Below, piece by piece: positions 24,361 through 32,500 of a stretch of 32,500 bases of DNA. Made by a program: the position numbers and the translations under genes. Every line of letters begins with the position of its first letter. Position 1 is the stretch's first letter. The notes beneath the pieces were generated by a model, which was not told the origin of the DNA, searched no databases, and saw nothing but the letters and a program-made list of their open reading frames with translations. Origin of the DNA: Theodoxus fluviatilis (lineage: Eukaryota > Mollusca > Gastropoda > Cycloneritida > Neritidae); the NCBI GenBank assembly GCA_034096865.1, contig JAWQFJ010020220.1, positions 2,501 to 35,000 on the forward strand, in the 5' to 3' direction.

Positions 24361-24388
24361 CCGATGAAGTCCTCTGCGAGGGCGAAAC
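24361..24388 (+). ncRNA. Hammerhead-like motif (PLE type)
   Basis: CCGATGA is followed by one A, a six-base-pair stem (GTCCTC/GAGGGC, loop TGC) and then GAAAC. This is the core layout of hammerhead ribozymes carried at the ends of Penelope-like elements (CUGAUGA, stem II, GAAAC). One core base is off: C instead of U at the second position, which should weaken or abolish cleavage. Stems I and III are not obvious. Probably a relic rather than an active ribozyme. Confidence 0.5.
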
Positions 24389-24519
24389 GTTGGTTTCTGT
24401 AGTGAAGAAATAAGAAGAAAGTAGGCTATAACTGGCGTTTTTTGGATTTAATCTGAGACTGAATATAGATACACTGAGGGAGTATGGATAATGTTTGATT
24501 CAGCCCATCTCACCTGGGC

Positions 24520-25335
24520 AGATGCTTGCTTTGATATAATATAGGGCAACGGGAGGGGCTATGCACAGTTCTGAGAAATTTTGGGCTGCGACGCTTTGAG
24601 CAATGATAAACCTAGCAACGTCGGGTGTCTTCTGTAGCTCATTTCTGTTTCTCAAGTATGATATGTCATTATGCCTGGTTTTTCGCAAACATGTTGCTGA
24701 GTGTTTTTCTCTTGTATCAGAATACATAGGAGAACATAAGACAAGATGGGTTTTCAATATCTTCAAAAAAGGACATCTTGAATCTCCGTTTGACTGTGAT
24801 CTGGATCGTACATTGCTTTTTATCCCGTTATTACCAAGTCTGAATCGTTTAAAACAATCTCTAAATTTATTTACATTGATAAGGTTCAGATAGTTCTCGC
24901 ACTGACACAATTAGCTATACAGAACAAATCTCAGGCTGCCCTTAATTTCTGCTGTCCATTCCTGGCGAAAACAATCTAGCAACCTTGTCTTCAGGTTTCG
25001 AATGTAACCTTTGACATTATTAGTACCGAATTTTCCCAACCTTACCTACATTCCAGTTGTTACAGACATGTTCCTCAACCAGTCATACTCTTCTGGGACT
25101 TTGATGTTTCTCAACATAATGTCAGCTTATTTTGGAAGTTTATTTTCATCTATTCTGCATATATTCATCCAAACCTTCACAGCTTTGATTAGTGCACGGA
25201 TGTAGAGGGAGTACCTCCACAGTTCTCCATAGCACATAGTACTCGACGACTTCATGTCGACATTGTGGAATCGTTTGCAAGCGCAGAGGTGCGCTTTCTC
25301 TATGGTGCGCCTACGAGTCAAAACCCAGTTTTCCG
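24520..25335 (-). pseudogene. LINE ORF2 C-terminal fragment
   Basis: From 25321 downward: TRRRTIEKAHLCACKRFHNV, TMCYGELWRYSLYI and LIKAVKVWMNICRIDENKLP. After a stop and further decay come RNLKTRLLDCFRQEWTAEIK and, in a 136-codon frame (24910-24500), NKFRDCFKRFRLGNNGIK, SRCPFLKI, VLCSPMYSDTREKHS and PDVARFI. This is the same C-terminal architecture as the fragment at 22846-23420 (RFRLG, then a CPF/CP zinc knuckle, then a terminal helix), but with more of the upstream region. The overlap of equivalent domains shows these are two different insertions in the same orientation. Broken by several stops. Confidence 0.75.
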
Positions 25336-25511
25336 ATTAATACCATATAGACAGAAGGACATGCAAATAAAAAAACTGTATTTAAAACACACAGATGTGT
25401 TCGTGGTGTGTAGATTCCACATAGTTCTTAATAGCTGTACAATCTTTTTGTTTAGCCTTTGACACTTGGCATTCCAGTGTGGCAGCGATGGACAGCTTTG
25501 TTGTAGATCAG

Positions 25512-25745
25512 GGCCCGTATTCACAACGGCGATTTATCGGCGATTTATTTTAACTCCGATTTATCTCTAAACTCAGACGATTCCAACTGCCTGTTCCGCT
25601 CTCCCTTGGCTGGAAACCAGTATATATAGCAAAGCGCAACCTAGAATCCTCTGACGAGCGCACCTTATCTAAACGATCAAGATAACGCGGGGCTAGGGGA
25701 TAAATCGAGTGTTAAAAAGATAAATCGCCGTTGTGAATACGGGCC
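25512..25745. mobile_element. MITE with perfect 27-bp TIRs
   Basis: GGCCCGTATTCACAACGGCG plus seven bases (25512-25538) is exactly the reverse complement of 25719-25745. The element is 234 bp and non-coding, with a TATATATA stretch in the centre. It is a miniature DNA transposon of undetermined superfamily; the flanking bases do not show a clean target duplication. It lies about 55 bp upstream of the Penelope-like coding region. Confidence 0.88.
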
Positions 25746-25802
25746 AAGGGATCTAAAATATTTCCAACTATTCACTACCTCCAATTTAAGTTCCATTCTT
25801 TA

Positions 25803-28150
25803 ATGGATCACACCACATGGCGATACATTATCCGAACTACTCGATCAGCTAACCAGCAGTTGTACAGCAGCATGTGTGCCACTAAGAGGAAGAAACTGGA
25901 GGTTCTACATTCCACCAGGATATTCACTACTGTAAGAGACGCTCCAACTCTCGACCCTCGCCGTGTGGTTACTATCACCCCCCCCCCCCCGCCCCCCCAC
26001 GACCTTGAACTGCCGGAGGAGCAGCGTCAGATACTGTCCGGGGGCATCCCATTAGTACCTCTGAAGCCAACAACCAACCGGAATTGTACTTTGTTCCTCT
26101 GCAAAAGGTATTTTAGGCGACTACGTCTTGTCGCCCATTTTGCTGAAAACTGCCAGCCTGACCCTCCAAAGACAGACAACAGTGACATTGCCCGGCCGTC
26201 TGTTCCTTAAGCAACTCAGCACCTGGACCCCCAAGCCTGGTGTTATCCCTGCCTAGGATTACTACATCAACACTTGCACCAGATAAAATACGCAGCTTCA
26301 GCCCAAACGTCTGTGACGCTGCAACCTCACTCCCAATGAACAAAGGGCCCTACAAACTTTGAAAGACAGAAAGGACCTGATTCTCAAGCCAGCAGACAAA
26401 GGTAGGGCCATTGTAGTATGGCACAGGGGCTTGTATACCAGGGAAACTCAATCACAGCTTTACAATAGTGTCCACTATGCTCCCATCCCGAAACGCACTA
26501 CCAAGTCCGACAAAGCTCACGCCAGAAAAAACTATCAAATCAGCCATTGAAAACGGTCATCTGCCTCCAGAGGCCATGAATAAAGCCACGAGGGAGCCGC
26601 GCGAATCTCGATTGTATCTCCTCCCCAAGATTCATAAGACCGACAACCCTTTACGACCAATAGTGTCCGCCTGCTCGTGCCCTACTTCGCTCGTGTCGGA
26701 CTTCCTGGATTCCATCTTTCAACCACTGGTGTCTGCCCTCCCCACGTATATCAAGGACATCACTCATGTTCTGAACCTTCTGAATGTCTTTTCCTCCCTC
26801 TGAGACTGTGGTGAGCTGTGTGTGTTCACCACGAACGTGGTATCTCTATACACCAACATACCACACAAGAACGGCTATTTGGCGGTGCACCATTTTCTCC
26901 AGAGAAGCACCTTCGGGCTTCATGTCCCCACCATTCTCCGACTGAGTCGATTTCTTCGCTTTTTAAGATGAGCACTTTGGGCAACTAAGTAGAGTTGCCA
27001 TGGGCACAAAAATGGGCCCAGCGTTGCATGCCTCTTCGTTGACTTTGCAGAGGAGCAGGCATTCATGCAGTACAGAGGATTGATGCAGGCGCTCTACAAA
27101 CGCTACATCGACGACTGTTTCGGGATAGATAACTGCCTCAAAGACCCCATCATGGAATGCATTATTTTCATGTCAGACTCCTACCCTGCCTCTGCGGTCC
27201 ACCTACAGTGTGTGTCTCCAATGGCTCCATCCCCTTCCTGGGCATCGCCATTTCTATCCAGCCTTTTTCCTGCAACCTCACAAGCAGCTTCTTCTCAGGG
27301 GAGACTGACTCACACTCCTACCTCCTCTACTCCTCTAGTCATCATAAGGCCTAGAGACAGCATCCCCTTCTCTTAGTTCCTGAGATTCATGCGCCTCTGC
27401 AGCGATGACACGAACACCAACCTGAGCGCATAGCTGGCTTCTTCAGGGCCCGTCAGTACCCTGAGAGACTTGTCCCCAAAGTGCTCGAACGAGCACGTGC
27501 CATTCCACGCCCGGAGACCCTGGCCCCTGAAGACAGTCAGAAAAGGGAGAGAACTGTTGCTGTCCTGGCCTTCCATCCCCATTATCTACCTGTCCGTGAC
27601 ATTTTTCTGAGAAATTTCCCCATCCTCCAGACTGACCCTGCCCTGGGAAAAATCTTCCCCAAGCCTCCCCTGTGAGCTTCAAGCGAAACGCCAGCTTGAG
27701 AGACCATCTTGCACGGGCGGCGGACCGCAAAATGGAGCCCCAATTCCCCGGAACCAGACCTTGTGAGTGTGGGCGATGTAAGACACGCCCTTTTTTCGAC
27801 AATTCCACGGTCATCACTGGCCCCTCAGGATAGTTTGAGGTCAGGACCAACTGCAGCTGCGAGTCTGAGAACCTGACGTACGTCATCACCTGCACTCTCT
27901 GCTCCATGAAATTATGTGGGTGATACGTAACGCTGCTTCAACGACCGCTTTAGTGAGCGTCTCCGCTCCATGAGCCTCAACTACGGCGATCCTTGGGGCT
28001 CCCACTTCAACAGCCCAAGACACAGCTTCAGTAACGCAACAATCATCGCCGTCTGACAGAACAGGCCCACCCACCTGCGCCTCCTGTTCATGGAGTCGAC
28101 AATCATCGCTCACCTTAACACCGTTGCCCCAGCCGGCATCAACACTCAAG
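25803..28150 (+). pseudogene. Penelope-like RT/GIY-YIG protein, frameshifted
   Basis: N-terminal part (25803-26210) ends with FRRLRLVAHF, a PLE landmark. A shifted frame has LILKPADKGRAIVVW (about 26380-26425). Another has SRLYLLPKIHKTDNPLRPIV, SACSCPTSLVSDFLD and LPTYIKDITHVL. After a stop follow VFTTNVVSLYTNIPH (motif A; Asn at 26834-26836 replaces the catalytic Asp), GTKMGP, and RYIDDCFGI (YIDD at 27104-27115). Next come GFFRARQYPERLVPKVLERA, NFPILQTDPALGKIFPKPPL, a Cys-rich linker (CECGRCKTRPFF), YVITCTLC (27879-27902), YVGDT then a stop (27913-27930), FNDRFSERLRSM, and LNTVAPAGIN near the end. The full domain order is present. At least four frame changes, several stops and the motif-A substitution show a long-dead copy. 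Confidence 0.9.
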
Positions 28151-28164
28151 AGTGACAGCAATAT

Positions 28165-28425
28165 GACTCAACCCTCCCCTCTCCTCCCCTCCCCTCGTCT
28201 CCCCTCCCCTCGTCTCCCCTCCCCTCCCCTCCCCTCCCCTCCCCTCCCCTCCCCTCCCCTCCCCTCCCCTCCCCTCCCCTCCCCTCCCCTCCTCCCCTCC
28301 CCTCCCCTCCCCTCCCCACCCCTCCCCACCCCTCCCCTCTCCTCCCCTCCCCTCCCCACCCCTCCCCTCTCCTCCCCTCCCCTCCCCACCCCTCCCCTCT
28401 CCTCCCTTCCCCTCTCCTTCTGCCC
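28165..28425. repeat. (CCCCT)n microsatellite
   Basis: Pentamer array with CCCCA and CTCCT variants, grading into C/T-rich DNA to about 28587, where a poly-C run lies at 28570-28586. Long open frames on both strands (174-197 codons) are low-complexity by-products. Confidence 0.95.
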
Positions 28426-28719
28426 CCCGGCCCCCTTCCGGCCCCCTTTCCACTCCCCTTTTTTCTCCTCAAAGTTCACCCTCATTTCCCTCTCTCTTCC
28501 CCTCTCCCTTCCCCTCTCCTCCCCCTTTTCTCTCTTCCCTTTCCCTTCCCTTTCTCCTTTTCTCTCTTCCCCCCCCCCCCCCCCCCTTTTTTTCTCCACA
28601 TCCACTCCGTCCTCTCCTGCACTGATAGTGTTCACTTTCCACGGTTTCCTTTTTAACTTCACTGACCAATGCTCAGGTACTTTCCCTGGCACTCCCTCTG
28701 GCCCACACTATCACTGAAC

Positions 28720-28745
28720 CTGAAAAAGGCTCTACATGCCGAAAC
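28720..28745 (+). ncRNA. Degenerate hammerhead-like motif at PLE end
   Basis: CTGAAAAAGGC, a seven-base loop, then GCCGAAAC. Compared with the PLE consensus CTGATGAAGGC...GCCGAAAC, the central TG has become AA. A three-base-pair stem II remains. The position after the PLE coding region supports the assignment; catalysis is not expected. Confidence 0.5.
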
Positions 28746-28929
28746 ATTGTGAGCTTCTCGTCGTCGACCACGACCAGCACCCGAGGTATGCCTACCTACC
28801 CATACCTTTGTCTCCAATTCTAGACCTTTAATCGACCATTTCCCTTCCCGCGCGAGAAATTTGTCTCCTCTGAATACCTGTATTTTTTATTTGTATTTAA
28901 AGTGAGTCCTAGGTTGTCTGAACTATTGT

Positions 28930-29310
28930 TTAGCTATCTATTTCACATTGTAACCCTACGGGTGTGGTTGACAACACAACTACATTAGTAGCAAACATGA
29001 GAAAAATAGTTATATCTACCGGATAAGAGTTGTACTCAAATACATGTATAGCAAAATCAACATTTGCGTGTAATATTACCTGAGCTTGCCTGAGGCTATT
29101 TCTAAACTCAGAGGTCATTAGGTTCCATTTAACGTCTAGAAATGTCGATTGTTCTTGGTTCCTGATGAGCTTACATACTGCGTCCTCTAAATGTGGAGGA
29201 CGACGGAGTTTACCAAGTGCACCAATGCCTATTTCTAAGGGCTTATGCCTAGACAGAACTGAGTCGCCTACCCTTAGACTTGCACCCAGCTTACTGTCAC
29301 TGACATACAT
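28930..29310 (-). CDS. Hypothetical open frame, possible exon
   Basis: A 126-codon frame beginning MYVSDSKLGASLRVGDSVLS, with ordinary amino-acid composition and no repeat bias. I recognise no family. Near residue 80 the DNA reads CTCAGGTAATATT on the minus strand, a good splice-donor context, after which the translation becomes hydrophobic and less protein-like. One reading is an exon spanning about 29070-29310; another is a piece of an unknown transposable element. The GA and CA arrays lie just upstream of its start. Weak evidence only. Confidence 0.25.
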   Translation of the reverse strand: MYVSDSKLGASLRVGDSVLSRHKPLEIGIGALGKLRRPPHLEDAVCKLIRNQEQSTFLDVKWNLMTSEFRNSLRQAQVILHANVDFAIHVFEYNSYPVDITIFLMFATNVVVLSTTPVGLQCEIDS

Positions 29311-29329
29311 GCATAGTAGACAATAGTCG

Positions 29330-29331
29330 AC

Positions 29332-29368
<37 letters not shown>

Positions 29369-29419
29369 TCTCAACAACACATACATACACACACACATAC
29401 ACACACACGCACGCACTCA

Positions 29420-29482
<63 letters not shown>
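29330..29482. repeat. (GA)n then (CA)n microsatellite
   Basis: GA array at about 29332-29368 and a long CA array from about 29385 to 29482. Confidence 0.95.
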
Positions 29483-29485
<3 letters not shown>

Positions 29486-29570
29486 CACGCATGCCTGCCT
29501 GCACATACTATGATCTTAATATCACATATATACACATGCGCTTACACGATTGCATAAACATGCATGCACG

Positions 29571-29832
29571 CGCGCACACACACACACAAACACATACACA
29601 CACACTCACACACACACACACAAACACACACACTCACACATATACGCAAACACACACAGACGCAAACACACACGCAAAAACACACGCAAACACACACGCA
29701 CACACGCAAACATATACGTGCGCGCGCGCACACACACACACACACAGACACTCACTCACACACACACACTCACACGCACACACACACAGACACTCACACA
29801 CATACATGCACGTGCGGGCGCACATACACGCA
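29571..29832. repeat. Imperfect (CA)n-rich tract
   Basis: CA repeats broken by CACT, CAAA and CGCA variants for about 260 bp. All-frame open reading here is a consequence of the repeat. Confidence 0.9.
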
Positions 29833-29960
29833 CAGAGAACTGGTGATTGGTGGGGATGATGGATGAGATGAAAGATAAGATGACAAGTTCAACCAAATGA
29901 CATTTCACATGGCTGGCGTTGTCGCCACACGCTGTGCAAGTCCGTGACAGTAGAGACTTG

Positions 29961-30086
29961 AGGCTTGTTCAGGAGGCGCAGCGCTGCAAAGCGCTGCACT
30001 ACATCTTAGGTGTTCAGGAGAGGCAAAGAGCGCTCAATTGCCAACATGAAGCGCTCATGCAGCGCGTTGTACTCCTGAACAAGCCT
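29961..30086. repeat. 126-bp hairpin element
   Basis: AGGCTTGTTCAGGAG (29961-29975) is exactly inverted at 30072-30086. Pairing continues inward, with small gaps, through GCGCTGCA and AGCGCTT words for about 38-40 bases per arm, leaving a loop of about 45 bases. It may be a tiny MITE or a structured RNA gene; no other support either way. Confidence 0.7.
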
Positions 30087-30268
30087 ATGATGAGTCTTCT
30101 GATCGATCTTCCACATCCTCTTTGTCGGATGACCTTGTGATATTTGCTGAGACTCCGTCGCTCATTCCCTTGCGCGGCAGCTTTATAAAAGATCCTTACC
30201 GACCATTTCACATAGGGCGAGGGTTTTTTGCCCTTGCGTGTCAAGTTTTGTTCTCATGGTAATGGAAG

Positions 30269-30274
<6 letters not shown>
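30087..30274. other. No recognisable gene
   Basis: Short frames only. Confidence 0.4.
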
Positions 30275-30329
<55 letters not shown>

Positions 30330-30452
30330 AGAGAGAGGGAGGGGAGGGGGGACTGGGGGAAGGGGGAAGGAGGGAAGAGAGTATGAGAGTAAGAGGTGGG
30401 GGAGAGAGAGGGGGAGGGGGAGAGGGGGGGGAGAGGGGGGGAGGGAAGGAGG

Positions 30453-30511
<59 letters not shown>
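30275..30511. repeat. (GA)n arrays with G-rich centre
   Basis: GA arrays at about 30275-30325 and 30458-30511 flank a GGGGA-rich centre. The right-hand array directly abuts the 3' end of the minus-strand LINE, so it may derive from that element's tail. Confidence 0.93.
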
Positions 30512-30515
<4 letters not shown>

Positions 30516-32500
30516 TTTAATTATCGCAAGAATTATACATGTACAATTTCTTCAGCATACTAAAATGTGTAGATAGTGTACTAGGGATGCAAAATTCAAA
30601 TATGGAACTTGACGTTGCTACAATGATATAAACATAAAAAACAATTTTCTAAACATCCCGATGTTAAAAACAAATAATATACATGTAGGCCAAAGCCTCT
30701 TAGTGTACACTCCCTCCCCTACTCCCCCACTCCCAATCAGCCGGAACCCCTCCAATAGTTCAGCCAGGGGTGGTAAGTAAGCATATATATGTGAAGAATG
30801 GACAATAAAGGATACACACTTAGCCGTTCCACTGTCTAGACGTCAGATGAAAGCGTGGAAAACTATGTCATAGGATGATGCCTGAGAATAGTGCGAATTT
30901 TGTCTTTGAACATAGGCAAAGATTTGATACATTTTATGTCATCAGGCAGTGTATTCCACAGAGCAGCCCCAGAGTAAGATAGGCTCGATTTGAACAAATC
31001 GATGCGAGGCTGAGGCAGGAGAAATTTGTCATGTCCTCTGAATGATGACTGCTCAAATAGTTTGGTTAGATATTCTGGTGTTCGGCCATCTTTTACCTTT
31101 TTCACAAGCACACACTTATTGAGCTGCAGATGCTTATGGAGAGGCAAAATGTCAAGCATTTCCATTTTCTTTTCAGTGCTGAGAGATTTATTTGGGATCA
31201 TAAGCTTAGAAGCTCTTCTGTATAGTGAATTAACTCTCTTCAAATTAGCTTTATTACAGTTATCCCACAATGTTGATGCGTAATTGATGTGTGATACGAT
31301 GTGGGCACTGAAAAAGATTTTGTAGGTTTCCGTGTCTACAAAGTGCCTCAGCTTTGACAGTAGAAAGAGATTGCTTGAAATCTTTTCGCACATCAGATTT
31401 ATGTGTGAGGTCCAGTCTAACTGTTCGTCAATCATCACCTAAAGCACTTTGTGTTCTTTCGCCTTTTCTATCGGCCCAGCATCAAGTGAGAGTGGGAGTG
31501 ACAAAGGATGTAGTTGATGTTTTTGTTTTGTGGTTATCACCATAAACTTGGTTTTGGACGGGTTGAGAACCATATGATTTGAAAGACACCAGCAACATAT
31601 TTCAACAAGACTCTTTTGGAGTTTATCTGCCACAGTTTCGGTTGAGTTGTCCGCATTAGACAGCGTTGTATCATCTGCAAACATGTTACATGAGTCCTTC
31701 CTATCTGTGACATGCAAGGGTAGGTCATTTATGAATAAGCAGAATAAAAGGTGGCCTCGTACAGATCCCTGCGGGACACCCGCTTTTAGAATACCGTACT
31801 TGGAAACTTGCCCATCGAATTGGACACATTATTGTAGATTATCCAGGAATGAATGGAAAAACTTCACAGTCGTGTGACCATGAAATTAAAAAGCCAGTTT
31901 ATCCAATAGTATGCCGTGATGTAACATGTCAAAGGCTTTTCTGAAATCTAGGAAGACAGATCCTATCACTTTGTTCGTGTTAATGGTGTGAAGCGGTGTC
32001 TATCAGGTGGGATAATGCAGTATGGCAGGAATTTTTGGTCGGAAGCCCGATTGAAGGGGGTGAAGAAGACTGCCGATCAAGAAATGCCAACAGATGTTTG
32101 TGAACGTGCTTTTCAATTGGTTTTGATAAAATTGATAGAACTGATATGGGTCGGAAGTCATCTAGTCTTGTGGGTGTTTTCACTTTTGGTAGAGGGATAA
32201 CTTTAGCTTTTTTCCATTCATCTGGGAAGTTTTGCTTGATAATGCACAAACTGTATATGTATGTGAGCGAGTCGATTACATATGGAATAGAGAGTTTGAG
32301 AAGAAAGCTATTTATGCCATCAGTTCCTGTTGTTTTTGAGTTGAGTTTTTCAATAAATCTGTCAACTTCATGAGAAGCAAGAAGAGGAATATCAAATTCC
32401 AATGAAGACAATAGTCTCTCCTGGCAGAATTCTTGGAGATACGCTGTTTCAGATTGGAAATTATGTTTGCTGTCGCGAGGGAATAACTTTTCAGCCACAG
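30512..32500 (-). mobile_element. CR1/L2-group LINE, runs off window
   Basis: A minus-strand non-LTR element. It enters at the window's right edge within the RT, ends its coding part near 30863 and has a 3' UTR to about 30512 before the GA array. The last bases read TTGCGATAATTAAACTGAC. The 5' part lies outside the window. Confidence 0.82.
30863..32498 (-). pseudogene. LINE reverse transcriptase, several stops
   Basis: From 32498 downward, in order: KLNSKTTGTDGINSFLLKLS (fingers), DDFRPISVLSILSKPIEKHV, and TALSHLID. A shift follows near 31985, then GSVFLDFRKAFDMLHHGILL (motif A, catalytic Asp intact), LAF stop, SFLDNLQ stop, AGVPQGSVRGHLLFCLFIND (motif B), NMFADDTTLS (catalytic box intact), VLNPSKTKFMVI, and KEHKVL then UAG at 31439. 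In the same frame come MIDEQLDWTSHINLM, HINYASTLWDNC, LYRRASKLM and SYSGAALWNTLPDDIK. This is a Jockey-superfamily RT of the CR1/L2 (perhaps Daphne/Crack) group. Three stops and one shift make it a pseudogene, though the divergence is modest. Confidence 0.88.

Larger units (their letters stand above)
25800..28760 (+). mobile_element. Penelope-like retroelement (PLE) with GIY-YIG
   Basis: PLEs encode a telomerase-related reverse transcriptase, usually followed by a GIY-YIG endonuclease, and carry hammerhead motifs near the ends. All three are seen here in order on the plus strand: the RT (about 26386-27120), the Cys-rich linker and GIY-YIG (about 27765-28130), and a degenerate hammerhead-like core at 28720-28745. 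A CCCCT array (about 28165-28420) and a poly-C run have expanded between the ORF end and the terminal motif. The 5' boundary is unknown; the protein likeness begins at about 25850. Confidence 0.88.

Noticed and set aside
28124..28717. Long Pro/Ser-rich and Gly/Glu-rich frames on both strands
   Set aside because: They are translations of the CCCCT array and adjoining C/T-rich DNA.
29491..29866. Thr/His-rich and Cys/Val-rich frames of 60-120 codons
   Set aside because: Direct read-through of CA-rich repeats in all frames.

Overview
The window looks like repeat-rich intergenic DNA from an invertebrate animal. A marine mollusc, probably a gastropod, is my best guess. The guess rests on the company kept: CR1/L2-like and RTE-like LINEs, Penelope-like elements (PLEs), a Tc1-like transposon, a 184-bp tandem array inside a terminal-inverted-repeat (TIR) element, and very long GA, CA, CATC, CCA, TCTG and CCCCT arrays. 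There is no bacterial gene organisation. I found no host protein-coding gene that I can name. Nearly every recognisable coding stretch is a transposable-element gene, most of them broken.

Layout. 1-481: a near-perfect foldback plus one more direct copy of its arm. 2640-3716 (-): remnant of a Tigger/pogo transposase. 3970-4113: a 24-bp direct repeat exactly 120 bp apart. 4240-6254 (+): a 5'-truncated LINE with an uninterrupted reverse-transcriptase (RT) reading frame, a G-rich 3' UTR and a (TACTGTG)3 tail. 6351-6560 (-): tRNA-derived SINE-like DNA with three B boxes. 7590-8595: a non-autonomous TIR element carrying ~184-bp tandem repeats. 8726-9165: a 250-bp tandem dimer. 9439-9760: a dispersed repeat with a CATC tail, then a LINE tail. 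10311-11945 (+): a complete Tc1-like transposon with TA target duplication and one frameshift. 15029-15203: second copy of the dispersed repeat. 16630-16944: a compound microsatellite. 19111-19385: a 21-bp minisatellite. 19620-21141 (+): an L2/CR1-like LINE pseudogene. 21875-22335 (-): an RTE-type RT fragment. 22846-23420 (-) and 24520-25335 (-): two C-terminal LINE fragments. 23750-24400 (+): a possible PLE tail ending in a hammerhead-like motif. 25512-25745: a MITE with perfect 27-bp TIRs. 25800-28760 (+): a Penelope-like element with RT and GIY-YIG domains, broken by frameshifts. 29961-30086: a short hairpin element. 30512-32500 (-): a LINE pseudogene running off the window end.

The elements do not form a pathway; they are independent insertions of different ages. 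The freshest appear to be the LINE at 4240-6254 and the Tc1-like copy. Two RT copies (19.8 kb and 26.8 kb) have Asn at the motif-A catalytic Asp, and a third (22.2 kb) has lost the YADD/FADD box, so those copies are dead for catalytic reasons as well as by frameshift. I see no convincing undescribed system. The best leads are the hammerhead-like motifs of the PLEs, the G-quadruplex-prone LINE 3' UTR, and the TIR element with an internal satellite.
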